Shown: positions 1-11,819 of the stretch, one piece after another
How positions within the stretch are numbered: the first letter of the stretch is position 1
Layout of the letters: every line of letters begins with the position of its first letter
From: Phoronis australis
Lineage: Eukaryota; Phoronida; Phoronidae
NCBI GenBank assembly: GCA_002633005.1
Contig: NMRA01000142.1
Span: 66,272-130,271, forward strand
DNA length: 64,000 nucleotides
Direction: 5' to 3'
Notes under the pieces: model-generated
Told to the model about the DNA's origin: nothing
What the model saw: the letters and a program-made list of their open reading frames with translations, nothing else
Databases searched by the model: none
Made by a program: the position numbers and the translations under genes

Positions 1-76
1 GAGTAGCTCCTCCTCGAGGATAGCACACAAGAAAATGTCGGAGTTGCGAATCTGTTGTCTATAATCTATGATGTAA
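1..76 (+). repeat. Dispersed repeat, copy 1 (cut by window edge)
   Basis: This stretch matches 35864-35940 on the same strand. The shared core includes AATCTGTTGTCTATAATCTA, with scattered mismatches on either side. In the second copy the repeat lies about 60 bp downstream of a THAP-like mini-ORF, so it may be the tail of a THAP-bearing transposon. The family is not named, and the left part of this copy is outside the window. Confidence 0.6.
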
Positions 77-1068
77 CATCGAACTTATCTTAGCTCAAAA
101 TGCGGTAGCTGGTGATCATCTTGTCTGAAAGGGTGTCTAAAGTGTTTTAAAGGAAAACGTGCAAAGTTGAGTCCTGCAAAAGGAATGTGATGAATCGACT
201 TTATTCTGGAATCCCAATTTCATCCCGTATAGGCACATCCGGGGAGAGGGTTACAGCGGGTTTGGGCCTCCGTATAGATAAAGTGCTAAACAAAAACCAT
301 GGAAATACTAGACGATTTCTATTTTTGTCATTACATGAAAACTATTTTTTGATTTAGACCACTTAACGTTTTGAAATTGATGTCAAATTGTTCCTTAGGT
401 AAATTAGAGTTTTTTTCTTTATTTGAAAAGAACTAGGCTCTACAAATTGAAGCTCTACAAATTGGCTTATAACAGCTGATCATTTATGCCTCGAACATGG
501 ACGCAAGAAAATAAACGAAATGTCAATTTTCCAAGTCAAGAAATTGGTTCTAATTTTTCTGATGAAACCAGCCGATAACAATTCCATAGCAGTAAGTGGT
601 CCAAACTGAATCTTATTTTCTTTGACGAAACGCGACTTTTGTGCCACAGCCTAAAGCGCTCAGCAAGATCAGAAATTTCACAGTATAGCCTTGAAAACAA
701 TGTTATATATTGCTGACAAAGCGGTCGCCTAAAAGCAATACGTCCTGATTTTAAACTTTTAAACAATTCCTGGTGTAAAGCTTAAAATAGGCTGTTAGAG
801 TTGTCACAAACGACCCCAATCTCGTTAAACACAACGTCAAATGTCAGTTGATTACACGCATGACCATAGCACGACTCTACTATCCCCAGCGTCCGTTAAA
901 ATCCTTTGGAACTAAATTAAAAATCAATACGTTGTAGTGGTATCAAGCAGTTGTATAAATTTTCAATAAGCAACACCTGTTATGCATGCCTTGAAAGACT
1001 CAATTACACTCAGACTTGCACGTGCTCCATAATCTAAAGAGCGTATTCATTTAATACATTTCACGCAG
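77..1068. other. Gene-free stretch, probably upstream intron
   Basis: No coding exon could be supported here. Because the first visible TMEM272-like exon starts in mid-codon at 1069, this DNA is probably intron of that gene. The 76-codon open frame at 536-766 (-) has no recognisable content. Confidence 0.4.
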
Positions 1069-1149
1069 GTGAGTGGTGTCGCCTCGTCTGCAGTCTGTCA
1101 TCATGTGCGTTTCTCGGACTCATCTTGCCTGTCGTAGAAATCTGTATAG
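1069..1149 (+). CDS. TMEM272-like, first visible exon (TM1)
   Basis: Acceptor CACGCAG ends at 1068 and donor GTGAGT starts at 1150. The exon reads ..EWCRLVCSLSSCAFLGLI.. and ends after the first base of a Gly codon. An alternative acceptor (TCTGCAG, exon from 1094) keeps the same frame, so the left edge is uncertain. Confidence 0.7.
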
Positions 1150-3595
1150 GTGAGTACTTGGATAGCTTTTAAAGGTAGATAATAGTTTTCACAGCCGATG
1201 GCACATTTTGAAGATTATTAGTGACTGGGATATCACCACTGTCTACCAGAAATCAAGGCTTACTTATAACTAAACAATACAATAATCACACATTATGAGT
1301 GAAATCGAAAGGCTGTAATGTTCTGTTAGGCGGTAGCATGACACGTGCATATATAAATTCATGGGTCCATTTATGAACGCGTCCACTGACGTTAAAAGTC
1401 ACGTGGCACACGCCAAGGTCTTTCTGAAAGTCTGCATATTGGTAGAACAGAAACCTTTCACTAAAGGTTTTATTACATTCTGGTCGCACAGTAGGCAATC
1501 ACCATCGCCTCTGTTGGCCCGAACCAGAAGCGATGTAGAGGCTATAGGCGCTCTGTACGCCGGAAGCTTTTCGGCGAATTATGCCTCGCACCGACTAAAC
1601 CATCAAAGCCACGTTGTTATAACTACCTTTTGCGCATAGACGAACACCTTAGGAGGTTGTCGATGTGTTTAAGTTCTTCCAACTCGAACAAATACTCCCG
1701 TTATGAAACTTTTTCTTCGAGCAGTCCCTATTTCAGTTCCCAAAATCGTGAAATCAAAATTTTCATCTTTTTTAACCAGGCCGAAGGTCAGAAGTTGCGA
1801 TCCTACCGGCGAACTTTGAAAGCTGAAGTTCCCGCCCTTTGCGTACGTGCTGCCGGGAACCAGCCGTGCATATGCCGTGTTGTTAAACATTAAAATGTCA
1901 AATATGTGCACAAAGACTATTAAATGTCATATCAACAGCATTTATTTTTATCAAATACAAACAATAATTCATTGAAATACAAACAGTTTCAAGTAACGCC
2001 AATTAAAGACAAGTATAAGTGGTGGCATTTTGGAAACGAACATTTGACTGACAAGACCGCAATGGCTCACCTTCGGCCTATTTAAAAATTATTGAGGTTA
2101 TGAAGTCACATCACCTAGCGAGCGCTGTAAAAGTTGGAGCGTGCGCAGCACAAAAATTTTGATTTCACGATTTTGGGAACTGAAATAGGGCCTGCTCGAA
2201 GAAAAAGTTTCATAACGGGAGTATTTGTTCGAGGTGGAAGAACTTAAACACATCGACAACCTCCTAAGGTGTTTGTCTATGCGCAAAAGGTAGTTTTAAC
2301 AACGTGACTTTGATGGTTTAGTCGGTGCGAGGCATAATTCGCCGAAAAGCTTCCGGCGTACAGTGCGCCTATAGCCTCTACATCGCCTCTGGTTCGGGCC
2401 AACAGAGGCGATGGTCTTTGCCTAGTCGCACAGTAGCTCCGATTCACAGTTGTCGAAAATTAACTCTGATGTGACTTTATCTGGTACAAAGAGTGGATTA
2501 AATCATATCTAAAGTTACAAAAAAACAACTTTAATTTATCATGAAACAATGACATTTTCAATCTATTGTAAGTTAAACGATTGTGAAGTTACCACGCTTT
2601 AGTGAAGCAGTATCTAGTACTGTAAAAACAAGAAGTTTACTTTTCGGTACTTCGAACTCATCCATGAACTATTTTCCTAGGAGGAGTCTATTTACACGAC
2701 TGTCCAATCAATCATCTGATCCCGGTCTTCCTATTGGTGAACGGCAGTGTTGCTCTCGCGTTTTCCATCTTGGGTTGCCACGGAAACGTGAGAAAAAGTG
2801 TTGAGTATTTTCAAAAGCGGCGTCAGCATGAGAAGTTGGACTCCTACGAGCAAGTTGACCAGTGCCTGAGCGGAAAAACTCGAGTAACGTCCAACTTTGC
2901 ACAGTCCATCTTCTCAATATTCCTGTTGGCATGGCTCATAGCGGGTGAGTTGCATCTTTACCACTGTCAGCTTTAGTACATAGGCTAGCGGCTACAAACA
3001 CCACCATCGCCATCTTCGTTGTTGGCGTCTTCCTCATGCCCGTCCTCTATCACTGCCAGTCGTATCATCTTCTCTGTCATACTTATTGAAGAACATACAG
3101 TGTTACTGTTAAACCCAAAATGAGCTTGCGATGACCATAAGAAACTATGGGTGGCATGACTCCATTCTGTATAACAAACAGTAGTATATTTAGTGACATG
3201 TCGGCCGAGACCTGTCATTTTCACAGTGAAGTGTCTTAAATAATAACTGTTTGTCTGAACTCTGTATGGTGTAGATGTTGTAAAATACGTCAATGGTGTT
3301 ACTTATAGGTGCAGTTTGGGTGTTTGATGCTAAACCAAGCTATCACAGCGTTCGAGCAAGCACTACTGATCCGCTGTATTGCAACCCGGCTGTATTCAAG
3401 CTCAGTTTCTGGGTAATCATATTTCAAATCGTCTGTTACGGCGCAGCCATCTTGTTCGTCATCTTGGTTTTCATCTGCTTATGCGTGATTTCCTGTTGCG
3501 TAAACGGAAGTGAGGAAGAAAAGCAATCGTTTGCAGCCATGGAACACGGTGCAAAAGAAGACCAGGAAACAAAACAAGAAATGGAATCAAACTAA
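1069..3595 (+). CDS. TMEM272-like four-pass membrane protein (5' end missing)
   Basis: Three exons join in phase: 1069-1149, 2681-2944 and 3309-3595 (632 nt, 209 codons plus TAA). Each junction splits a glycine codon after its first base, with donors GTGAGT and acceptors CCTAG and TATAG. Four hydrophobic segments are visible: CAFLGLILPVVEICIG, IPVFLLVNGSVALAF, IFSIFLLAWLIAGAVWVF and WVIIFQIVCYGAAILFVILV. The family signature after TM1 (GGVYLHDCPINHLIPV) and the one before TM4 (DPLYCNPAVFKLSFW) match the TMEM272 family as I know it. The C-terminal tail after TM4 is acidic (EEEKQSFAAMEHGAKEDQE). The function of the family is not established; membrane location is inferred from the TM pattern. 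The start codon and N-terminal exon(s) were not found and may lie before position 1. A foldback transposon sits in the 1150-2680 intron. Confidence 0.85.
1492..1766 (+). repeat. Left inverted arm of foldback element
   Basis: Reverse complement of 2153-2424 with few mismatches and small indels. Matching landmarks include TTCGGCGAATTATGCCTCGC and CTATTTCAGTTCCCAAAATC. Confidence 0.9.
2153..2424 (-). repeat. Right inverted arm of foldback element
   Basis: Pairs with 1492-1766. The outer end reads TTTGCCTA directly before the second TSD copy at 2425. Confidence 0.9.
2681..2944 (+). CDS. TMEM272-like, second visible exon (TM2, TM3)
   Basis: Acceptor TTTTCCTAG ends at 2680; donor GTGAGT starts at 2945. 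It encodes GVYLHDCPINHL, TM2, a charged loop (KSVEYFQKRRQHEKLDSYE) and TM3 (IFSIFLLAWLIAG). Confidence 0.88.
3309..3595 (+). CDS. TMEM272-like, last exon (TM4, acidic tail)
   Basis: Acceptor ACTTATAG ends at 3308. Starts GAVWVFDAKPSYHSV, carries the conserved DPLYCNPAVFKLSFW stretch and TM4, and stops with TAA at 3593-3595. A possible poly(A) signal AATAAA lies at 4065-4070. Confidence 0.88.
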
Positions 3596-5104
3596 AACTC
3601 TATTTATCTATATACATATATATGGTGGTATTAAGTCTTAAACGGTATAGACAGGTTACTGAATAAGACAACTGTAATCATTATACACGACAAATAGAAT
3701 TATATTGTCCTCAAATGTGTTTTTGAAAATACTTTCATGTTTTCACAATATTTCATGGTAAAGATGACTTCAGTTAAAGGGAGGGCAACCATTTTTAATG
3801 ACATTTTGATTAAATTACAATTTTCTGGTTATCGTTAATAACTTTGAAATTAATTAAAAGCTCCTGGGCTTTAATTAATTGATTATGCATAAGTCACTCC
3901 GGAAGTGACGAAATCGCTCGTCGCACAGATGTTAATTTTGCACCCATTTAGCCAAGCTCATTCGATACAAAGTTCGTCCATTTCCGTGCCACGTTATCAT
4001 GTACTTCATTACATATAGTGATATTAGCATTTGGAACAAATTTCGAGGGTTAACCATATTTTAGAATAAATTGAAATACTTAAGCGTTTCCGTCAAAATC
4101 CGACGGAGGCTATGAGGATATCTTGGCAATCGGCCGTCGCATCTCCTGTTCATGGGATACATTTTAAATAGTTGAGCTTGCACACTTAGAACTAAGAACT
4201 AGTTCTCGTTTTCAGTCGCTGATTGACTAGATTTCTCAGTTAAGAAATTGCACTCGAGATTAGGTCACTTTTGGGTAACTCAACCCATCTCCTAGTGAAT
4301 GCTTGCGGTTTCAAATGTAAACAAGGTCAGATGAAATCTGTATCTGCAGCTTCCGACCTCAAGAAACGACGTACTCGCAATTGCGGAGTTGGGTAAAATC
4401 TCACTAACTCGTCACTTTGCATTAAGATAGCCAACTTTTAGTGCCGCAGACGTCTGATAGGTGTCGCTTGCAATGCTGCGAATTGCGATGCTAACACCGC
4501 CACGTGGCGGCGGACTAAATTCTGTAGGTGACGACCAAAAATAACGGCAAAGAATCGCAACTGTTACAGCTCAGACAGGTTACAGTGAGAAATAATTGGA
4601 ATTTTTAACTTATTCACTAACTTCTTATGTTATATGCGTTCATTCCGTTGTATTCAACGCCTTATAAGAATGAAGAGCTTTTTTCGGAATCGTCACACGG
4701 TTCCCTCGAACACGTACAGCGCTTTTTCTACCTATCTCGGTCCGCTTTCATCGTCTAGTCATGAATACGCCAGTCACGATCTCGGTGTGGCACGCTATCA
4801 CAACTTATCTGCTATCGCGACACAGCCACATTTTCACGCTGTTGCCATAGCACATCCACTGTACCATTCTTGTTCAAACACGATTCTTAATACTAAACGA
4901 CTATCATCGTATTATGTAAACCCGTTTCCAGAAGTACCTACTCCGTCTTAACACAATTCACACACAGATCTTGTCTGACTGAAACGTCGCTGGGACTGTA
5001 GTCGACATGCATGCTGATAACTTACTAGACACCTTGAGTTCAACATTTTATTCTTCTTTGTACATACGTCTTGTACAAACGCAGTTTTCGTTTGAAAGAC
5101 ATTG
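3596..5104. other. Intergenic, 3' UTR of TMEM272-like gene then unassigned
   Basis: The first few hundred bases are probably 3' UTR. The 105-codon open frame at 4634-4951 (+) is Ser/His-rich, has no recognisable domain or splice context, and I do not call it a gene. Confidence 0.4.
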
Positions 5105-5271
5105 CAGTGGCGGATTTAGGGGGATCCAAGGGGGCCATGCCCCTACCCCCAAAATTCTCCAATATTCCATTTGGCTGTTTGGGGTGCGAATGTCTCAGTG
5201 GCGGTCAAAATCCTGGCTAACACTCTGCCCTGGCCTCCCTAACTCAAAATCCTGGATCCGCCCCTGCATTG
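5100..5271. mobile_element. MITE, 162 bp, copy 1
   Basis: The element at 5105-5266 begins CAGTGGCGGATTTAGG and ends CCTGGATCCGCCCCTG, which are imperfect inverted repeats of each other. CATTG occurs immediately on both sides (5100-5104 and 5267-5271). A diverged second copy lies at 51196-51354. The CAGKGGCGGAT terminal motif resembles widespread hAT-like MITEs, but the 5-bp duplication is not the hAT length, so the superfamily is open. Confidence 0.75.
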
Positions 5272-6731
5272 ATAGCGTAATGCAGGTGCAAAACAGACTG
5301 CTGCCCCATGTCAGTTGACGGGGACAATACAGCATGCGCCGCTCGAGTATTACTGAGATACCTTGTCATCTTGCAACAAATCTAAAAGTAGATTTTACGT
5401 TTCACATATAACATGCTTATTTTGAAGGACATTTCTAGAACAATTACGCAACACGAAATACGTTTATTTTATTAATCTTTGTTAAACAAAACACAGATAA
5501 CGAAACGTGATTGACAATTGTAGTAAAGCAAACCATGACACCCACAAGCATACACAAATGCATACCTGTGGTGGGGTTCATTTGCAACTCTAAGTTTTCT
5601 CAAAATAGTATCATAAGGGGCCAATATTTATTACTACACATGACGATTTTTCGCCTGGTCTCACAATTTTCAGGGTTTTATCATCAACAATATCTAACTA
5701 CAATAAACACCAGGTTATTACTGACAAACACATCAGACCCATACTCCAAAACCATAAATGAATGGATGGAACTACTTTTCAAGACCAGCTACATCAGTGA
5801 ATAAACATTTTGAAGGATATGACCCAAACCGACACTAAGCTTATCACCAAACTTTCTGTGGTAATCGTGAACAGCAGCAATTTTATAGATGAACCAATGG
5901 GCCAACTGAAAAAATGAAATAGCCGTTTTAAAATACCCTAATTGTGGGATAATATCACTTGTGCTAATTTTTTATTGTTAAAACTTTTTTCTTCAAACTG
6001 AAAAACAATTGTTAAATACGTGTTTTTCAATTTTGAAATTTTCAAAAGCTTCCCTTTTAAATTATTCCAAATTAGGAGTTGTATTTTTAAGTCGCTGCCG
6101 GTAGACGTGAACTTTCCTAAACGTACAGTAAAATTTATTATAGATTTTAATTACGAATTTGCTTGAATGTTGAAATTATGAAAATTTCCGTCAGGAAGTA
6201 TCAGTCCGTGATTCACAATAATGCAACTACTTACTGCCGCAGCATAGCTGGGGTTCCTCCCCTGCAGAACAAGCACTCACTCACTTTCCGTAAAATACTG
6301 TAACATGCTTTTAACACACAAAAATATCTCCTGACAAGTAGTTCGGTATCGGCTGTCGAGCTGAAAATATATCAGAGGCCAAACTAGTCCGGGTATCCAG
6401 ACAGGGCCACAGGTGTGTGCGTACAGAGAATGACCGGTGTAATTGTCGAATTTGTTGATTTATAGTTTACCAATGAATTGCTGGTTGTCTGGAACCGTGC
6501 CTGAAGAGCCACGCTTGACGAACAAAAATGAAAATGAAGCGATTAAATTGATAACAACGATCGATTAGAACTCGGTCGAGTAGATAGCCGGAAATTCGCA
6601 GTGCAAACTCTCGCGATTAGATCTCGTGATGCTTAAGGCCCGTTACGCAACTTCTAGACATACTGAATATGGCTCGAAGGAAAAGAAATCACGGTCTAGT
6701 AGCGAGTCGACAAAATTTCAAGGTTTTCGCT
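5272..6731. other. Gene-free AT-rich stretch
   Basis: I see no gene, splice-compatible exon or RNA here. The 97-codon frame at 5511-5804 (+) has no recognisable features. Confidence 0.4.
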
Positions 6732-8674
6732 TAATTATTCGTTGAGAATTTGTTTTGACCAGAATAACCAATAAATGCCATAACCATGTTCATTATTTCA
6801 GTAGCTAACGTTTATAAAATGAATTTGCAGTGCCTAATTACCGGTAACTTAATTATAACCAAAACGTCGTTTTAATTTTGTAAATGGGGTTTCAGTGCAT
6901 CGAGTCAAAGCAGGTCAGAATTAACAAATGTCGTGTACTTATTTTGTTTTTTACAATAATTTATTTTTCAAAATAATAACAATAGAACTGCAAGGGAAAT
7001 ATATGTCCAAAACAAAACATCAAGTTAACACACGCACCCACTCACACGCTCACAACAACTTATAAAGTCACGTTTGTTGCAGATAAGCAACAAGAGTTTC
7101 TCAAAAAAGCAGTTTACCGGGCATTTACATTTCTTAGCGTATGATAAATACAGTATAAAAGAAGTACTTATGTTATGTATAACTTGGGATCGTTAGTGGT
7201 CTCCAAAGCATTTATAAGTAATATATTGACAAATACTTGATATGAAATTAGTAGACTCAAAGTTACATCCAAAATGTGCCATCAACAGTTTTATTTAAGA
7301 TCAAATCGTGTTGTGCAGTTGAGGAGACTAATAAGAGTTTCTGAATGTCGTGCCACGAGATCCCCACGAAGTCACGTTGTACATACATATCATTAAAGGT
7401 TACAACATTTCCACGAGATTAAAAACCGTGTCCTCAATAACTTAACCCACGGAAAACTAGGTCGCAAGCTCGTCGCATAGATATCGGTAGAAATGCGTTT
7501 TCATTGTTCACTCTTTTTTTCTCTCTTATAATAAAGATAATGGAAAGCATTTATCGGTAACCGGTTGGTGTACGCCCAAGATACGATATCCGTGCGACCT
7601 GTATTGTTATATCCAACAAAGACGCAAAAAAGGAAAACAACGGTAGCGTCCCATAGGCGATAACCATGCGGCGCGCTTGCGCCCGTGGCATGGATCTCCC
7701 AAATTTAACAATAGCTTGCGACCTCCATACGACATCATTTGGCATGGCTAATCTCATCATTTTCAAAACGTTTTTTGTATAAATCTTTCTATGAATATAA
7801 TAATATTTGAAATTTCTAACATCGGTAACAAGAGTGTGTGTGGAAGAACTTAAATTTGACTTTGTTCTCTAGGGTAAATATCAACTAAGCTGCATTCTAT
7901 ACGCGGAACCGAAGTTGTTTTGGAAATCAAAACATTTCTAGAAAACAGTAGGAATTATATTTGACTGGAACGAATTTACGGACTTTGACCTGAAAGTTTC
8001 GTGGACAAAGCAGAATAATTTACTTAGTTTGAATGATGATATCTTTCTGTCAACACCTCCAAGGTCTGTAAATTGTTTTGAAAATCCAAAAGGTCCTTCA
8101 CAAAAATGATACCTGCCTCACAGAAACTGTTAAAGAATACAGTCGTGCAATCAATGAAAATTAATATTTTTGCTTTCCACATTATTTAATTTTCAATTGT
8201 TATGTTACTATGTACGCAATCTAGATGTCATGGTAAAAGAAATCAAAACTTGCAAAAGCCAACATCTTACAATCTACTTTGGTTTGAAAATCAGACTATT
8301 GTCATATCTTTTGAAGACGTAGATTGGAAACAGTTTAAAACTCCATTGTTTCTATCCAAAAAACGGGTAACACACTTTCCTGCATTACTCGGTGTACATA
8401 ATATTTTCATGGGGGGACAGAAGTCGAGGAGGTTTCTTAATAACACGACCCGATAGATAGTGTGAAATGTTGCTATCTAGACCTTCTAGCTCTCTCCCTC
8501 TCCCTCTCTTTCTGACTCATGATTATTTTTACTTGTGTGTCCTCACTGGGAGGATAATTTGAAATGGCGGAGGAGTTTAAAATCTCCTCCAATTGTCGCC
8601 AATCTAGTATATCTGAGTTAAAACAGGGCTAAAGGTGGTCCACGTGGATTGTAATCAAGGGTCCCAATCTCTCA
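6732..8674 (+). repeat. 1.94-kb direct repeat, copy 1
   Basis: Near-identical to 8676-10604, with scattered single-base changes and short indels. It starts TAATTATTCGTTGAGAATTT and ends GGGTCCCAATCTCTCA exactly at the N at 8675. The small open frames it contains (for example 7551-7766 on the minus strand and 8202-8456 on the plus strand) recur in the other copy but match nothing I recognise. Confidence 0.95.
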
Positions 8675-8675
8675 N
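8675..8675. other. Single N at repeat junction (probable contig join)
   Basis: One ambiguous base separates the exact end of repeat copy 1 from the exact start of copy 2. This is what results when two contigs that overlap by about 1.9 kb are placed in tandem with a one-base gap. Confidence 0.85.
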
Positions 8676-10604
8676 TAATTATTCGTTGAGAATTTGTTTT
8701 GGCCAGAATAACAAATAAATGTCATAACCATGTTCATTATTTCAGTAGCTAACGTTTATAAAATGAATTTGCAGTGCCTAATTACCGGTAACTTAATTAT
8801 CACTAGAACGTCGTTTTAATTTTGTAAATGGGGTTTCAGTGCATCGAGTCAAAGCAGGTCAGAATTAACAAATGTCGTGTTTTTTACAATAACTTATTTT
8901 TTCAAAATAATAACAATAGAACTGCAAGGGAAATATATGTCCAAAACAAAACATCAAGTTTACACACGCACCCACTCACACGCTCACAACAACTTTTAAA
9001 GTCACGTTGTTGCAGATAAGCAATAAGAGTTTCTCAAAAAGCAGTTTACTGGGCATTAACATTTCTTGGCGTATGATAAATACAGTATAAAAGAAGTACT
9101 TATGTTATGTATAACTAGGGATCGTTAGTGGTCTCCAAAGCATTTATAAGTAATATATTGACAAATACTTGATATGAAATTAGTAGACTCAAAGTTACAT
9201 CCAAAATGTGCCATCAACAGTTTTATTTAAGATCAAATCGTGTTGTGCAGTTGAGGAGACTAGTAAGAGTTTCTGAATGTCGTGCCACGAGATCCTCACG
9301 AAGTCACGTTGTACATACATATCATTAAAGGTTACAACATTTCCACGAGATAAAACCGTGTCCTCAATAACTTAACCCACGGAAAACTAGGTCGCAAGCT
9401 CGTCGCATAGATATCGGTAGAAATGCGTTTTCATTGTTCACTTTGTTTTTCTCTCTTATAATAAAGATAATGGAAAGCATTCATCGGTAACCCGTTGGTG
9501 TACGCCCAAGATACGATATCCGTGCGACCTGTATTGTTATATCCAACAAAGACGCAACAAAGGAAAACAACGGTAGCGTCCCATAGGCGATAACCATGCG
9601 GCGCGCTTGCGCCCGTGGCATGGATCTCGCAAATTTAACAATAGCTTGCGACCTCCATACGACGTCATTTGGCATGGCTAATCTCATCATTTTCAAAACG
9701 TTTTTTGTATAAATCTTTCTATGAATATAATAATATTTGAAATTTCTAACATCGGTAACAAGAGTGTGTGTGGAAGAACTTAAATTTGACTTTGTTCTCT
9801 AGGGTAAATATCAACTAAGCTGCATTCTATACGCGGAACCGAAATTGTTTTGGAAATCAAAACATTTCTAGAAAACAGTAGGAATTATATTTGACTGGAA
9901 AGAATTTACGGACTTTGACCTGAAAGTTTCGTGGTCAAAGCAGAATAATTTACTTAGTTTGAATGATGACATCTTTCTGTCAACACCTCCATAGTCTGTA
10001 AATTGTTTTGAAAATCCAAAAGGTCCTTCACAAAAATGATACCTGCCTCACAGAAACTGTTAAAGAATACAGTCGTGCCATCAATCAAAATTAATATTTT
10101 TGCTTTCCACATTATTTAATTTTCAATTGTTATGTTACTATGTACACAATCTAGATGTCATGGTAAAAGAAATCAAAACTTGCAAAAGCCAACATCTTAC
10201 AATCTACTTTGGTTTGAAAATCAGACTATTGTCATATCTTTTGAAGACGTAGATTGGAAACAGTTTAAAACTCCATTGTTTCTATCCAAAAAACGGGTAA
10301 CACACTTTCCTGCATTACTCGGTGTACATAATATTTTCATGGGGGGACAGAAGTCGAGGAGGTTTCTTAATAACACGACCCGATAGATAGTGTGAAATGT
10401 TGCTATCTAGACCTTCTAGCTCTCTCCCTCTCCCTCTCTTTCTGACTCATGATTATTTTTACTTGTGTGTCCTCACTGGGAGGATAATTTGAAATGGCGG
10501 AGGAGTTTAAAATCTCCTCCAATTGTCGCCAATCTAGTATATCTGAGTTAAAACAGGGCTAAAGGTGGTCCACGTGGATTGTAATCAAGGGTCCCAATCT
10601 CTCA
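8676..10604 (+). repeat. 1.94-kb direct repeat, copy 2
   Basis: Second copy of 6732-8674 (1929 versus 1943 bp). Unique sequence resumes at 10605 after the same terminal CCCAATCTCTCA. The level of difference looks like allelic variation. Confidence 0.95.
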
Positions 10605-11819
10605 GCTTGAGCTTTCTGCAAAGATTCGGTTAATCTTTTTAATTACGAGATAGGGTCCTCTCCCACACAACACTAGAATTCACTGTAATTAAAACTTCGC
10701 TACTCTGCCGTTTTTCAACCGAATTGCGTAAGAGCCATATCATTAGAGAGCCTTTTGTCACTTCTGATCATTATAACACAAGTAGAGTATAAATAATTTA
10801 ATCTATAAGTAATTATCAGTTCGCGTACCTGGCTGGTTTAAAAGTACTTTTTAATTATAAAAACCAAAAATATTAGCAAAAATTAATAATTTCAATGAAC
10901 TGCCAAATTCCCTGGAAAGCGACATATTGAAGTCACGTGATTAATTCGCCATTACACTCACGTTAGATAAACACGTGTCAACACAGATAAACAAGCCGTC
11001 TCAGCTGGTGTGCCTCCTTGTGTTTTTTATTTGGTAGCAATATACGAAGACTTTGAAAAGTTTTAAAGATACTGAGTACCATTATTCCAGTGTCAAGCAC
11101 AAAATCGGTGGATAACTACTTGATTCTCTGTGCCGGGGCTTGTGAACCTACGTGCTGAACTGATCAGAGATCAACATTTGAAAGGCGTGGACTCACAGAG
11201 TCTTTGTATTGCCCATTCCACGTGATAGCATGTACTGTTTTCTGAGGGTAAAGTTGGTATACAGTTTGAGAAATTGCAATTCACACCAAAGGTTATATGA
11301 AGAGAAGGATGCATGTATCATTATACATGTTAAGATGATAAGCTTGGAAAAATTTCCAAAAGTACTTCAAGCAGTGGAATCAGTAAATGCTTTACCAAAG
11401 TCACTATTAACCTCAACTTCGTTCACCAGACGTTCAAGAAACTTCTCAAAGTAAAATGCACGCAATTGTGAAACAGTTCGCTCAACATATTTTTCACTGT
11501 TTCACTGTATGGTATATCTACGATAATAACGTCAATGTCAGGTCTGTACAAAACTAGTTTTGCTTTCTTAAATCCAGTAAAAACAGCATTTGCACAATAT
11601 TCTCTCTGACCTTTGACTTTACGGGTAGCAGCATCGTTGTTTTATTTATCGTTTAGACCGGGATCCCAGAGCTTTTTTGGACATGAAAAGGTAACCAATT
11701 TTCTTTGGTGCCACAGTGCTCTGTGGATATCCTGATGCTTGGAAATGGCCTCTGGCAGGTTCGCTCTGGTGGGTGTGGTCAGGGGAGCCAAGAGAATGAC
11801 ACTCAAAAATCGAGCTAGA
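10605..11819. other. Gene-free stretch
   Basis: No supported gene. The open frames at 11209-11454 (+) and 11642-11896 (-) lack recognisable domains; the latter runs into the 140-bp tandem repeat. Confidence 0.4.

Larger units (their letters stand above)
1483..2433. mobile_element. Foldback (Mutator-like) non-autonomous DNA transposon with 9-bp TSD
   Basis: Two long inverted arms, about 1492-1766 and 2153-2424, are near-identical reverse complements. Both outer ends start TAGGCAA and continue ACCATCGCCTCTGTTGG. The element (1492-2424, 933 bp) is flanked by the exact 9-bp direct repeat GTCGCACAG at 1483-1491 and 2425-2433, which I read as the target-site duplication. Arms of about 270 bp with a 9-bp TSD are typical of Mutator-type foldback elements. 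The 386-bp centre encodes no recognisable transposase; the mirrored open frames at 1630-1893 (+) and 2098-2286 (-) simply reflect the inverted arms. It lies in the first visible intron of the TMEM272-like gene. Confidence 0.85.

Noticed and set aside
4634-4951. 105-codon frame after the TMEM272-like gene
   Set aside because: Ser/His-rich without homology, splice context or upstream signals.
7551-7766. 71-codon frame found twice (also 9481-9696)
   Set aside because: Its recurrence only reflects the 1.94-kb repeat, likely an assembly artefact; not evidence of selection.
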